Source of the DNA: Lumbricus rubellus
Taxonomy: Eukaryota > Annelida > Clitellata > Crassiclitellata > Lumbricidae
Reading direction: 5' to 3'
Length of the DNA: 64,000 bases
NCBI GenBank assembly: GCA_945859605.1
Contig: OX243825.1
Span: 33,309,698-33,373,697 of the forward strand
The notes under the pieces were generated by a model. It was not told the origin of the DNA and ran no database searches. It saw only the letters and a program-made list of their open reading frames with translations. Below, piece after piece: positions 1-12,600 of this stretch. The position numbers were made by a program, and so were the translations under genes. Each line of letters opens with the position of its first letter. Position 1 is the first letter of the stretch.

Positions 1-1708
1 ACAACTCCATTGGCATAAAATACAAGAAAACAAGTCTAGAGATAAAGACATGGCATATTCAAACAAGCTGTCTGATGCAAGTCAAATAACGCTTAGCTGA
101 GTTGCTGTCTACATCATCGTATTACGTGAACTGTTATAATATAGGCCTACTGTAATACTAATAATTATTATATGGTTAATGGTTATAGTGTTATTATTAT
201 AATATATGACACAATCCTGCTAAAACGAGAATAACGTGCTGCTAATATTTGTACAAATACTACTTTTGTACAACTGAATGGTATCCTTCAAATTTTAAAC
301 TGCAAAATTTCAAAATGTTTGGTCCTATTATTTGAACACATAAAATTATAGTAAAGCGTAAAAACATCATTACTACACATGGCTACCTGAATCTGGTACC
401 GGTAGTTTATTAGTTCTTTGTTAGTTTGTGTACCATTAAATATGATTTCAGAAAGTACGTCCTGGTCAGCAATTCAGGACCATCTTGCAAAATAGGGTTA
501 AGCTGATATAGCGCTGAAAAGTCTGCTTGTATAGGCTACTATTATATTTATTCATGTCTGCATTTATTCATTAAAATAACTCAGCAACCGGAGAACTGAG
601 CTACTGAACTCGATACATAAAGATATTTTTCTTGTAATTCATAATTTATATTGAATACTATAACACTTTTTTATCAGTACTGAATAGACTAATGGAGTTA
701 TTTTGCTAAAATGGCACCTTAAAATGGTACCATTATAGTGTGAAAATAGCCTCACTCCAAATACTTGTTACGTGTTGGTCATATTTATTGAAGTCTTAGC
801 CCACTCTTACAAGCACTGAAAATTACAGGTATTTTGTTAAGATGACAACTTAAAATGCTGCCATTGCAATATGAAAATTCAAAAGTTTCTGATCAGGCTC
901 TGAAAAAGTAAAGGTATTTTGTTAAGATGACACCTTAAAAAGGTACCATTGCAATGTGGAAATTCAAAACGTTTCTGATGAGGCTCTGAAAAATTACAGG
1001 TGTTTTATTAAAATGACACCTTAAAATGCGACCATTGCAATGTGGAAATCCAAAAAGTTTCTGATGAGGCTTTGAAAAAGTAGAGGTATTTTGTTAAAAT
1101 GACACCTTAAAATGCTACCAAATTTAAAAAGTTTCTGATGAGGCTCTGAATAAGTAGAGATATTTTGTTAAGATGACACCTTAAAATGCTACCATTGCAA
1201 TGTGGAAATTCAAAAAGTTTCTGATGAAGCTCTGAAAAAGTAAAGGTATTTTGTTAAAATGACACCTTAAAATGCTACCATTGCAATGTGGAAATTCAAA
1301 AAGTTTCTGATGAGGCTCTGACAAATTACAGGTATTTTATTAAAATGACACCTTAAAATGCTACTATTGTAATGTGGAAATTCGAAAAGTTTCTGATGAG
1401 GCTCTGAAAAAGTAGAGGTATTTTGTTAAGATGACACCTTAAAATGCTACCATTGCAATGTGGAAATTCAAAAAGTTTCTGATGAAGCTCTGAAAAAGTA
1501 AAGGTATTTTGTTAAAATGACACCTGAAAATGGTATCATTTCAATTTGGAAATTCAAAAAGTTTCTGATGGGGAGGGGCACATCCCCTCCCCATACTCCT
1601 CCCCCTACCCGTCTCGGCGATACGCGCCTCACAAGAGTCCTTCGGACACTCGATTGTCTCCCCAGAAACCTGATTTCCCCCAGCGGAGGGGGACTAGATT
1701 AAACACTG
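1..1708 (+). mobile_element. hAT-like non-autonomous element, right part
   Basis: Colinear with the complete element at 20821-23134 but lacking its nested insertion; left end lies outside the window. Contains about nine imperfect 86-bp tandem units from about 780 to 1560, then a GC-rich arm and the terminal AGATTAAACACTG. No transposase frame. Confidence 0.7.
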
Positions 1709-1749
1709 CTCTTTGGAGAAGTAGGTTTATAAACTTAGCCAGTTACATT

Positions 1750-1880
1750 ACCATGATAATGATAATAATATTAATAATAATAAAATAATAATAATAATAA
1801 TAAATTACTACTACTACTAATAATAATAATATTGGCCTAATAATAAATAATAATAATAAGAAGAAGAATAATTAGGCCTT
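1750..1880. repeat. ATA/AAT microsatellite
   Basis: Runs of ataat, acta and aagaag trinucleotides just after the hAT-like end, before the segmental copy starts at about 1969. Confidence 0.8.
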
Positions 1881-3196
1881 AGTCTCAATAATGACCAATC
1901 TACCCGATGTAGGATGCTATTCTGACAAATATGTGCAGTTGAGAAATTTCCTTAAAATAACCCCTGATGCAAATTGCAATAAGGTGGGCGAAAACATAAG
2001 AACAAGAAAGTATAGAGTAATGTGGGTAGGATATCTAATGGGTATGATTTAGGAGCCATGTCTTTGAGAAGATTATAGACTTAGAAGTAGGTGACATCTC
2101 AGATGGTAGCCTTAGGCAGCTACAGAGAAGTCAGAGTCGAGCAGCAGGTCATTCCATAATAAATTTGCGGCATAGTCCTACATCTAGAATTTTTTATTTC
2201 AAATTGTTAGTCTTGTTGACACAAAATAATCACGATATATTTTGATATCGCTTTAATAAATATAATATCTCAGACCAAACACAAAATCCAGGGGCTGGTA
2301 ACCACCCACACCCTGATGTCGCAAAAACCTTAGCAGCAAGGATTATTATAGACAATCTGTGCACGCAAACCGTAAATAGAAACGAACCTATAGGCATCCT
2401 ACTTTAATTGCGCTTGGTATTGAACGCTAGCAGAATAATATGCAGCGTTGGAAGGACCGTAGGCCTATTATATTAATAATTATTTATCAAAGGCAAACAC
2501 ACACCGAATGGTTATGCTCTAAACGTCGTAAAAGTGGATTGAAGCACGTCTAGATATTGACAGTTAACTGTGTTTGATCATTACTCAAGACATTAATCAT
2601 TCTTGCCGGTGACTCTGACTAAGATAGCCTACATGTATTGTGCAAAGCAAGAGAGGCCTTGATTAGACCAAAGGTCGCAGTCAAATGTTTGTTTATCACG
2701 ATGACAGGAGGCTATGCTTGTTCATAATTATTTACTTCCTGTTTCTAAGAACTGGTTTGCACCAGTTCATTAGTTCACAATTCATATCACTTTACTGTAG
2801 AAGACATGAATGTCCGATTGCTAATTGTAATCTATCTTCCTGGGCCTACTAGGCTACTGGTCACGATGTAGTTGAAATAGTAATGCAATAACCACCATCT
2901 AAATCACAAAAGATATATATAAGACGTAAGTTTAAGACATAAAAATTTTTTTTATGCGATATTTAATATGTGATACTGCAATGCGATGAAAAACTGTCAT
3001 GTAGCCTAATTGGCCTAACTGCGCCTCTGTCTAATGCACAGTGCTCAATAACAGAGCGTTAATAAAGACGATAACAGTGAAGAATTAGTCGATAAAACAA
3101 AGAGGCAGAAGACTATGGCGGAATTTCATGGTGAGCACGTAGAAGGGCAGCATTAAGTACAAATGAACTGCAAAATGAAGACATAAATAAATGTCG

Positions 3197-3202
3197 TTTA
3201 TT
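3197..3202 (-). promoter_or_regulatory. Candidate poly(A) signal, gene A
   Basis: AATAAA on the minus strand about 315 bases after the gene A stop; the equivalent hexamer is conserved in gene C at 60591-60596. Weak on its own. Confidence 0.35.
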
Positions 3203-3514
3203 AAATTTACAATTCTTTCACTGTCTCTCAAGTTAATAGACACAGCATTTAGAAAATAAATTAATTGCTTTAGATGAATATAGTTGTGCACTGAAAAGAC
3301 ATAGGCCCTAGCCTAGTTTGATCTCATAGTTTACCATACAAGACTTAGCGAAAGTTTTGTTCTTGGACAAATTGAAGGAATGCGACCAGATTGCGTGTTG
3401 AGCATAATAGACCCTATTAACATTAGCAATAACGTGTTAAATAACGTGTTTAACTTGTTTTACAATAGCAAAATCTTCTTGATGTCAACGAGTGAATGTC
3501 ATCTAATTCATGTT

Positions 3515-3687
3515 TCACGAAACATGGTTGACATACAATGGAGGTCTGTGTGTCAGTTGTTCGTAGGTCGTCGGTTGTAGATGAATTCCATCGTTAGGTC
3601 GGAGCTCTTCGTATGCGGCTGGTGGGAAAGGATCCGAATGGTATGGTATCTGAGGCTCTGGAATGTTCTCCTTTCTTTTAGATGTAT
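3515..3687 (-). CDS. Gene A exon 8: cytoplasmic tail with ITAM-like motif, stop
   Basis: Acceptor has a long pyrimidine run ending CTACTAG; frame joins the transmembrane exon in phase 1 and reads 56 codons to TGA at 3517-3515. Basic SKRKE follows the membrane, then PYHSD, AAYEEL, twelve residues, TTYEQL and PLYVNHVS at the end. YxxL-x12-YxxL lies at the upper limit of the ITAM spacing (x6-12); each motif alone also resembles a TxYxxL/ITIM-type site. Gene C keeps both tyrosine motifs while the residues between them differ. Confidence 0.82.
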
Positions 3688-6600
3688 CTAGTAGAGGGCA
3701 GAGAAAAAAACATATGAATCAGATTTTTGCCCTGATGTAGGCCTATGTGTTCTTCATAGACTCTATCTCGGCGATTTCTAATGCGCAGTCCCCAAACTAT
3801 GGATAAGCAAAACTAAGCCCTAATTAGATCCACATCCAACAGTGATTGGGACAATGACTTTCACAGAAGTTTCAAGGACGCAACTTAGCCTTCTAGCAGG
3901 CTACTTACATGCCTAACTTAATTTCGAGCTTCCAAATACCTTTCCTTTAATCAAAATAATTATTTTGAGACGACCTTCTAGTTCCATCTTTCCTCTTCAA
4001 AGTGCAATTCATTCTAATGATTCAACAATTTCATTAACAATCAAAATTTACCGAAAACCATTCAGACTCAAAGCGACCAGTAGCATAACAAAACATATTG
4101 CATTCATCGACAGGCAAAATAGACAAATTCACCGCTACACCTTCTATATTTGACAGTATGAGAATTGTGGAAAAATAACTGGGGGGTTGGCCTATGATAA
4201 ACTTGAAATTGGGGTATGAAAAACATACTTTAACATGGGGCTCTAAAATGAATGGGGGGGTTGAACCCCCCAAACCCCCCGGCAATTCTCACCCTGATAT
4301 TTGAGTACGGATAATTATTATAGTTCTGATGCCTGATACATAATGCTGAACATTATTTGGCCTCCGTAAACTGTCAAATTTGCAAAGGCCTATGCCCAAT
4401 TATTGAGAACAGAGGGGGAAACAGGTGTCCCATCTTGCACCATATTTACAGTAGGCTATCTTATAATTTAATAACTAGGGGTGCTCGATAGTACAGCGGT
4501 TAGCGCGCTGGACTGTCGACCGAAAGGTCGGGGGTTCAAATTCCCGCCGGGGCAGAAATTTGCAACGAGATTTCTGTTCCACAAGCACCCCCTAGCCGAC
4601 TCAGCTATGATGAGTACACTGACCTCACGGTCAGTGGATGATGAGACGGCGAGGGAGAGGATTGGCCACCGCCCTCATATGCCGAGGCCTTGAAAATGAA
4701 GGCGCTAACACTTCATCCCCATTGGCTAGCCCTCCGGCTAGCTAGACGGGATATCATCATCATCATCTTATAATTTAGTAGCTTTTCCATTATAATATTC
4801 CTTTCATATGAAGACTCCGCACTAGTTGTCATGACTTAGTAGGCCTATTAGTGATTGTTAAACCGAAAGACCAATACACACCATGTTTACGAATCAACAT
4901 GATCAGCAGGATTATATTGACGACGAGCGACATTCCGAAGAGAACACCCATAACAATTGCTGCGACACTGTTTGACGTCGACACAGGAGTTGCATCTAAC
5001 TCAAGTAAATACGGAACAAAACGCAAAAAATTTAGTAAAATAAAAATATTAACTATGATAAGCATTTTTTTACAGAAACATGCACCAAACACACAATTTC
5101 ACTTGATGCATTATAATGTAATTATTCACCAGTCACTATACACAATGTCATAATTAGATCCATACTGATTGAATGACAAAACCACTGTGCTATCATATGA
5201 GTCAATGCATCAATGCAATACTAACTAGCACATTATAGTGACTTGCTTTTTAAAACAGGTTCAATTGATCAGGTAAATGGAATTTTATTATCATTTATGT
5301 GAGCGCTTGTGTATGGCGTATTCGGACAGATCCCATGAACGAGCATTAGGCAGAGAAAAAACCAATGTGTCATAGCACGTATTCGCACGAGACGAACCAA
5401 TAACTTATAGCCAGGAATATTTCCACTGTCTTTGTCTCTAACTCTCTCTCAGTTGTCAGCCTCTAACTCGCTGAAAACTGGATACTGTGTTGCTTATTAC
5501 GTCCAGAGACAACTTGTAATTGTAATTGTAATTGAACATTTATATAGCGCCGCTCACAGATTCAGTAGCGCTCCCGACCCTAGTTAGCACTGCCGCTAAC
5601 GAATAGCATAGTCTTCAGGCGTTTCCTAAACAAAGGGAGAGAGAGACTAAGAAGCTCAAGACGAAGTTTGTGAGGAAGACGGTTCCAGTAGGATGGGCCA
5701 GCATATGCAAAGCTTCTGGACTGGGCAGTGGCTCCACGCATGCGAGGCACGACAAGGAGGCCGCTGGCTGCCGAGCGAAGGGCAGAGCGGCCGGGGAGAG
5801 AGGAGACCGGGATGCAGAGAGAACAGAGGTAAGAGGGAGCTACCCCAAGAAGAGAATTGCGCATGAGTGTCAGAATCTTAAACTCAATGCGCTGTGGTAC
5901 AGGAAGCCAGTGGAGAGTGTCCCGAATAAAGACAGAAATATGAGAGAACTTGGGAAGACCGGCAATTAGGCCCCCCTTATGTCACCTGCTTTGACAGTCG
6001 CTGCTGGTTTCTGTGATGTTATTCTTTTTAGCTGGAGTTAAAACCCTTTGTGTTTCTAACAACTTACAATCTTGGATCTCGACCACATGGTTCTGTTCAG
6101 CTTTGAATGTTGGTGGGTCCGTAGCTCAGTGGACAGAGTCGATAAACTGAGAGTCATCCACGCGACCCGGGTTCAAGACTCGCTCAGGGCAAAAATTTAT
6201 TTGAATTTTCTGTTAGCTGCCAGTGGCGCTTTGCTGTTGTGTTGCTTGAATTCGGGTTCTGTTGAAAATAAGATAGCCCCTCCCACTTCTGGCTTGGCCG
6301 AACCAGGAGTGATCCAGCACTTAGGCCATAGTGTTAAGCCGAACCCACTCTGTAAAGCCGACCTGCGTGTCGTGCTATAGTGGGCCGTATTTCGTATAAC
6401 CTGTACTTGTAATCATTCTGCGGTGTGTCGGATTGAGCTAATAAACGAAGATTATAAAAATTGATGTAAGCATTCGAATCTCGGGCAGCGCGTGATGATT
6501 ATAATATTGTTATCATTATAGCGATATAGAGGTCTCCGCATTACATTCTTTGACAACCTGAGCCGTAAGCTTAGCCTATATAGATTAAAAGAGAGGACTA

Positions 6601-9600
6601 GCGTCGCCATCAACAAGTTACAATTAACAAGTTACAATCTGTCCTTAATGCTGCAGCTCGCCTGATTGGTGGCATTCCAAAGTTTGGGCATATATCAAGT
6701 TTTATACGGGAGGAACTGCACTGGTTGCCTATGCAAAAACGTATTGAGTTTAAGATTCTAATGCTCATGCGTAATTGCCTAGCAGGCCAAGCTCCTATCT
6801 ATCTTATGGAACTTTGTGTGCCTGTGCTATCCATTCCAGGCCGTAGATTCCTTCGCTCTGCAACGCATGGTGACCTGGTTGTTCCTAGGGCTCGATCTTC
6901 CACAGTGCTGCATAGAAGTTTTGCTATGGTCGGTCCGTCTTTCTGGAATAAGTTACCTATTAGTCTCCGTAATGAACTTCTTTGTCTTTCTTTGCCCCTT
7001 TTCCGCAAGCGTTTGAAAACCATTCTCTTTGACTATGGTTTGGTGTCAGGTCGGGAGCGCCTCTGAGGAGTTCTCTTGAAGTGGCGCTATATAAATGTTC
7101 AATTACAATTACAATTACAAATACAATTACATCCACTTTTACACAGGCTTGGGACTGGTATTGCCAGATCTGGCAGTAGGCCTACCAGTAAATTCGGAGA
7201 TCCGTGTTCTGCAAGAGTCGCACGGTTGGTCAGATTCAAAATGGAAAAGAATAATTATTGGGTCTGTTTACATCAGTTATCTCGTCATTTTTATTCACTC
7301 ACTTGAGTTTGCCATTGTTGACGTCGTTGGCAATATTGTGGATGTCTCCGTTGATGCATGCTGGGCTAAAATTGTTCATGATGAATTTTTAAACAAACAT
7401 GTGATCATTGTTTGTTCATTTATTGACTTTCATGTCACATCAACATTCACATAACGGTAACAGATATTAACAACAACACAAAATTCAACAAGAAATTGTT
7501 ATAAACTTAATATTAGTGCAGGTCAATGACTCAGCCGACAAAGGTCTAAAAGACCCGCTTAGACTCGGCTGCATGGCTCATTTACAAACACCGATGCGTT
7601 TCACGATAAGAACCAATGGTAGCTACATGTATTGGCGCTCAAGGGAAACAAAACTCTGATCAAATGACAGGACCATAAATGATTTTCGCATTATTCCGGT
7701 ATAATAATTATGTACAAAGACTGATGTCATTGGGAGCTACGCAATTGCATTGACTGCATAAAATCATCTAGTCTGCGACAGCAATCAGGAAAAGGCGGAG
7801 GGAACCAATTAATCGTCAGACAAAATAGACTAATGGCAAGACATAATGAATTACCGAAGATAAAATGGAGCACAGCTCGAGTGACAGCAAGGCAAGGAGT
7901 AAGCATTGAGAAGTTTAACTCATTGCATTTGTGCAAGGGCAGAGAGTAGGCTACAATTCCTCTGGTGTCAATAGGCTAATTGTTTGAGTATACAGCATTC
8001 ATTTATAATTTATAGCCCCAGGCGGAAAAACAAAAAGGTCTACCACTGCTTCGTGGATTTTAAAAAAGCTTTTGACAGTGTAGAACAGGAAATCAGTTGG
8101 GCCACACTGCAGTCATACGGAGTAGATGACAAACTGGTGGATTTGCTCCGAGACATCAATGGAACGTCACACGCAGCGGTGAGAATGGATGGAGAAATAG
8201 GACAGTGGTTCAGAACCAACAGAGGGACCAGACAAGGAGACCCAATATCACCAACAGTGTTCATAGCAGACCTCGAAAGAGCAATGGATAAGATCAGGGA
8301 AAGAGAGAGTGAAATAGCAGTACACGGCATCCGAATTAACAACTTAACCCTCGGGCTACCAGAGGGGAGGTGGTATCCACCCCCCCCTAGGTTTTTTCCA
8401 AATCAAACTTTTTTCGTTTGGAATAAAATTTTGACGTTTTAGGTAGCTGTAGAGGATTCATTTGCACACATTTTGCGCCAAAATGTGTGATGATATACCA
8501 TACCATTCAAAAGTTATACCCGATATACCCGAGGCACCAGGGGGGGGGTGGATACCACCCCCTTAGATTATCGGCTGTATCTTATCCGTCCTTTGACATG
8601 AAGAGACACTAATTACACCATTCTGTAGAGGGAATGTGGGGCTACATTGTGGTGGTCACGGAGTTGTCTTTTGACAACCGGAAGTGCTCAAAATAAATTA
8701 AAATATATAAAAAGGTGTTTTATTTTCATAAAATTTTCATGTTTTTCCTATTAGAAATTATTCATAATTTATTTTTCAAGAGAAGTAAATTATGCCATTC
8801 TATAGAGGGCATTTAGGGCTTTTTGATACTAATTAATATGACATTTGATGACCGGAAGTGCTCAAAATAAATTTAAATGTGTGAAAATGTTGTTTTTTTT
8901 TACAACGTAAACCGATGTCTGCGTAAACGTTTTTCAGCAGCTAATACATGTGTTTTTCTTTTTATTGTAATTAAAACTATCTTATTACTAGTTTTTATAG
9001 TTGGATATTGGACTTTATTACATGTAAACTATTTTAAAATAAATAAATTATGTTAAAAACACACAGAATCTAATATTTTGCTTATGCGAAAGTATGCATT
9101 TTGTGAAATCGACGGGTGCCTACGGAAACAAATTCATAATTCCGGGGTGCTTTCATATATTTCAAACCTATATAAACCATTTTGTGCAGAAATGAATGCT
9201 GAATCCATTGATGTATTACAAGTTATGAAATCTCAAACCAAACCCAAAATCCAGGGGGGGTGGTAACCACCCCCCCCCCTTGGTAGTCAGTGTTACAAAA
9301 AAGCTTGGTAGCCTGAGGGTTAAGGTTTGCAGACGATGTGGACCTCATAGAGGAAGACAAAACAGAACTGAAATACTCGCTAGAACTACTAAACGAAGAA
9401 GCAAAAAATTGGACTTTCCATCAATATTAAGAAAACGAAAACCATGATATTCGGACTAAAGACCAGCGAACCTATTGTAAAAGTAGAAGACGTCGAAATA
9501 GAAAACGTGGGAAGCTTCACCTACCTATTCGATTTGGATGGCGAAACAGAAGTCAGGACCCGCCTAGCAAGAGCATACACAGCTCTCAAATCGTTGGACA

Positions 9601-12600
9601 AAATATGGAGGAGCAGTACCATCAAGATGACGACAAAAATGAAGGTCCTCAATACCACAATCTTCAGCACAGCGCTTTATGGCTGCGAGACATGTGTAAT
9701 TTGGTATACACCGCCTCGATAAAAAGAAGGATCCTGGCATTTGAGAACAAATGCTACAGAAATATCCTAAGAATAAAATGGACGCAGAAAATAACCAACG
9801 AAGAGATATTTCAGCGAGATTTCATTTCAGAGCAGAAACAATCTTACAAAAAGCCATGAGGCGCAAACTGGGGCTTTTCGGCCATATCGCCCGAATGACG
9901 GACGACAGAAAACTTAAGACTCTTGTTTTCGGAATAATAAACGGAACTAATAAGAGAGGCAGACCGCATTGGGAATGGAAGGAGGACATAGAGGACTGGT
10001 GCGATGACTCACTACAAAAGCTGTTCCACCTGGCGCAGGACAGCGATTATTGGAAGAAGAATACGAAGTTGACATGGGACACCTACGAGCATACGGCTCA
10101 TGGCGAATGATGATGATGACAGCATTCATCGAGCGACACTATCTGATGAGTGATGACCAAAGTTTAATCTACTGTACAGAACATTAGCGAGTGAAGAAGT
10201 CGCTAAAAGTACCGTACACACTCACACACACAGTAGCCTTTAGAAGTGTTTTACAGGTGCTAAAATCTGGGCTTCATGGCTGTCTGCTTCCATATGCGAT
10301 TAAATTACGACTGCCATAAAGACAATGGTATTTCCAAAGTATTGCAAACGCTGTCACAGCGAAAAGGGTTATCTGGAGAAATTACATTGTTATTGACTGC
10401 GTAACTAGCAGCTGTTGCAGTTGGTATTATTAGTTCAAAATAGAATTTAATATTTCAATTCTGACTGTAAGCTTATACGTACAGTGACACATATGCGATG
10501 CGTTTTGAAAATCAAGCTTATTCATTACAGAATTTCTACAGCGCTTCTCCAACGAGGCTACTCAGAATAGCTTCCGACTCTAAGGACGGCAAAAAGGAAG
10601 GTTGTGAGTGTAGTAAAAAAAATTTAATTTATAGCCCCAGGATACAGGCGTGTCTCCTGTGGGAGCCAATGGGCCCACCACGGAAAAGACTCGATTCTGC
10701 ATTGTTACAGTTCATGAACATGGAACCAAGAGCACCTATCCTGTGCAGAACAGAGGGTCGGTAACCTTGGATACCTCTGGAGCGACAGATATGGAAACAG
10801 AAAGAGTTGACAAAGTTGCCAGCAACAGAACTATCAAAGAAACTGCAATTTTCGTTTAGCAAAGTTCAAATGGCCATTGTACTTACAGCATTTTCCCACG
10901 GTTGTTTCGTTCGTTCCATATGGTAATCTAATATCCCCTGTGTAGTTTGTTAATGCTTCGTTAAAATACGCCGTGCATCGGTACGTTCCGTTCATAGTAA
11001 CCTGGTCAAAGATTGGAGAAGTAGTGACTTCTTCATTGGGTCCTTTCCATATGTACGATGCGTTCGGAAAAGTCTTTGCATTGCAAATCAAAATTATGCT
11101 ACTGTTACCTTGTGAACAGTCACACAGTGTTCCGTTATCGCAACCCTCTACCGTCACTGAAGTCGTCTCATCGCGAGGAAATACTATGCAGATAAATAAA
11201 AACATTGATTAAGTTTCAAATATATTTTAAAGAATGACATAAATAAAATGCACGAGAAATGCACCAATATCGCAATTTGATTCCCTTGGTGGGGATCGTA
11301 AATTTGTCAGCGATATGCAGAAAGGAACGAATACTCCTGGCTGGATATAATAATTGGTGTCACGACAACTCGTCTACCGACAACTCGTCCAACAACAACT
11401 CGTCCAACGACAACTCGTCCACGGACAACTGGTCCACCGACAACTGGTCCACCGAAATAGAAGCCGGATTATTGAGAAGACGCTTGGGAAATAGAAGCTG
11501 GATGAAGGTTCTTTATTTACGAAATAGGAGCTGGATTTATGAAAAAAAGTCTAATGGTTTCCTTGCTTAAATAGAAGCTGAATTGATGATTTTCATCATG
11601 TGTCTCAACATGCATCCAGCTGCTATTTCAGATCGAACAAAAACGTGATCCATCTTCCATTTCTTAAGCGTTTTTTCATGCATCCAGCATCTATTTCACC
11701 TGTAAAAACCTTCATCCAGCTTCTATTTCCCAAGCGTTTTCTCAATAATCCGGCTTCTATTTCAGTGGACGAGTTGTCGGTGGACGAGTTGTCCGTGGAC
11801 GAGTTGTCGTTGGACGAGTTGTCGTTGGACCAGTTGTCGTGGAACCATAATAATTATAGCCTTTGTTAAGTTTGTTCCGATGTAAAATCCGCAGAAAACT
11901 GGCTTGATCCTCGTAAGTCTTAACAAGGAGTTTCCATGGTAATTATGGTGTCCAATGCACAAGGAAGACCTAACGCTCCAAATCCATTCAGTGGCCTAAT
12001 CCAGAATATCATTACAATAGTGTAGAATGCTGTAGACTGACAACTTATTTTGGATATATATAAATTCAGGCTGTCTCACATGAAGTCAAAACTATACAGG
12101 TGACTGAGATTGAAGGGAGTGAATTGCGATAATGTGTTGCTGCGAATAATTATAGCATAATATTTATTGGGCTACTATGAACATAGGCTTTCATAACAAT
12201 GTTGCTGGCAGTCTACACTTTACCTGCCTACTCTAAAATGAATTGGACCATTATAATACACGTTTAAGCTGAAGTTTCTATGGCAGAAATTACAAAAAAA
12301 AATTATCATGCCTAAGATTAGTTCTAAATTAAATTTTAAAAATAAATTGATGCGACTGTAGTGACGTTAAGAAAAGGAAAATCTATCGAACTCATTTACG
12401 CCCGAAAAGAGTAGCAAGGTAAGCTGAAGAGAACAAGGAATTGAAGAGTAGACTTATTCACAAATAAGCTACTTGCTTTGCAGAAAAATCTTTTTCGTGT
12501 CCTTATGCTTAAATATATAACATGAGGATAAACACACTTGGATAAACACACATGGATCATACCATGAGAGTTGTTTAGCCTATAGTTACAATGTTACAAA

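Larger units (their letters stand above)
1969..7165 (+). repeat. Segmental duplication, copy 1 (gene A 3' part)
   Basis: Direct copy of 58252-64000, with high identity between insertions. Homology begins at GCAAATTGCAATAAGG and runs past the tail and transmembrane exons into intron 6. Copy 1 has four insertions missing from copy 2: hAT MITE 4154-4296, SINE 4478-4764, CR1 5514-5967, CR1 6611-7130. The stretches 1969-3196 and 2200-3100 hold nothing else that I recognise. Confidence 0.85.

Noticed and set aside
4478..4555. tRNA gene
   Set aside because: A and B boxes are present but the acceptor stem is poor and an unrelated body with an ATC tail and TSD follows; it is a SINE head.
4851..5153. 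Plus-strand frames over the transmembrane exons (also 62649-62951)
   Set aside because: Antisense shadows of the conserved minus-strand exons.
6113..6190. tRNA gene
   Set aside because: Same reasoning; the B-box stem is degenerate and the sequence continues into a repeated SINE body.
10498..10859. Host exon on the plus strand
   Set aside because: No splice-supported or recognisable domain; listed only as unclassified.
11259..11570. Small protein rich in Asp-Asn-Ser-Ser repeats
   Set aside because: It is a translation of the terminal units of the foldback element.
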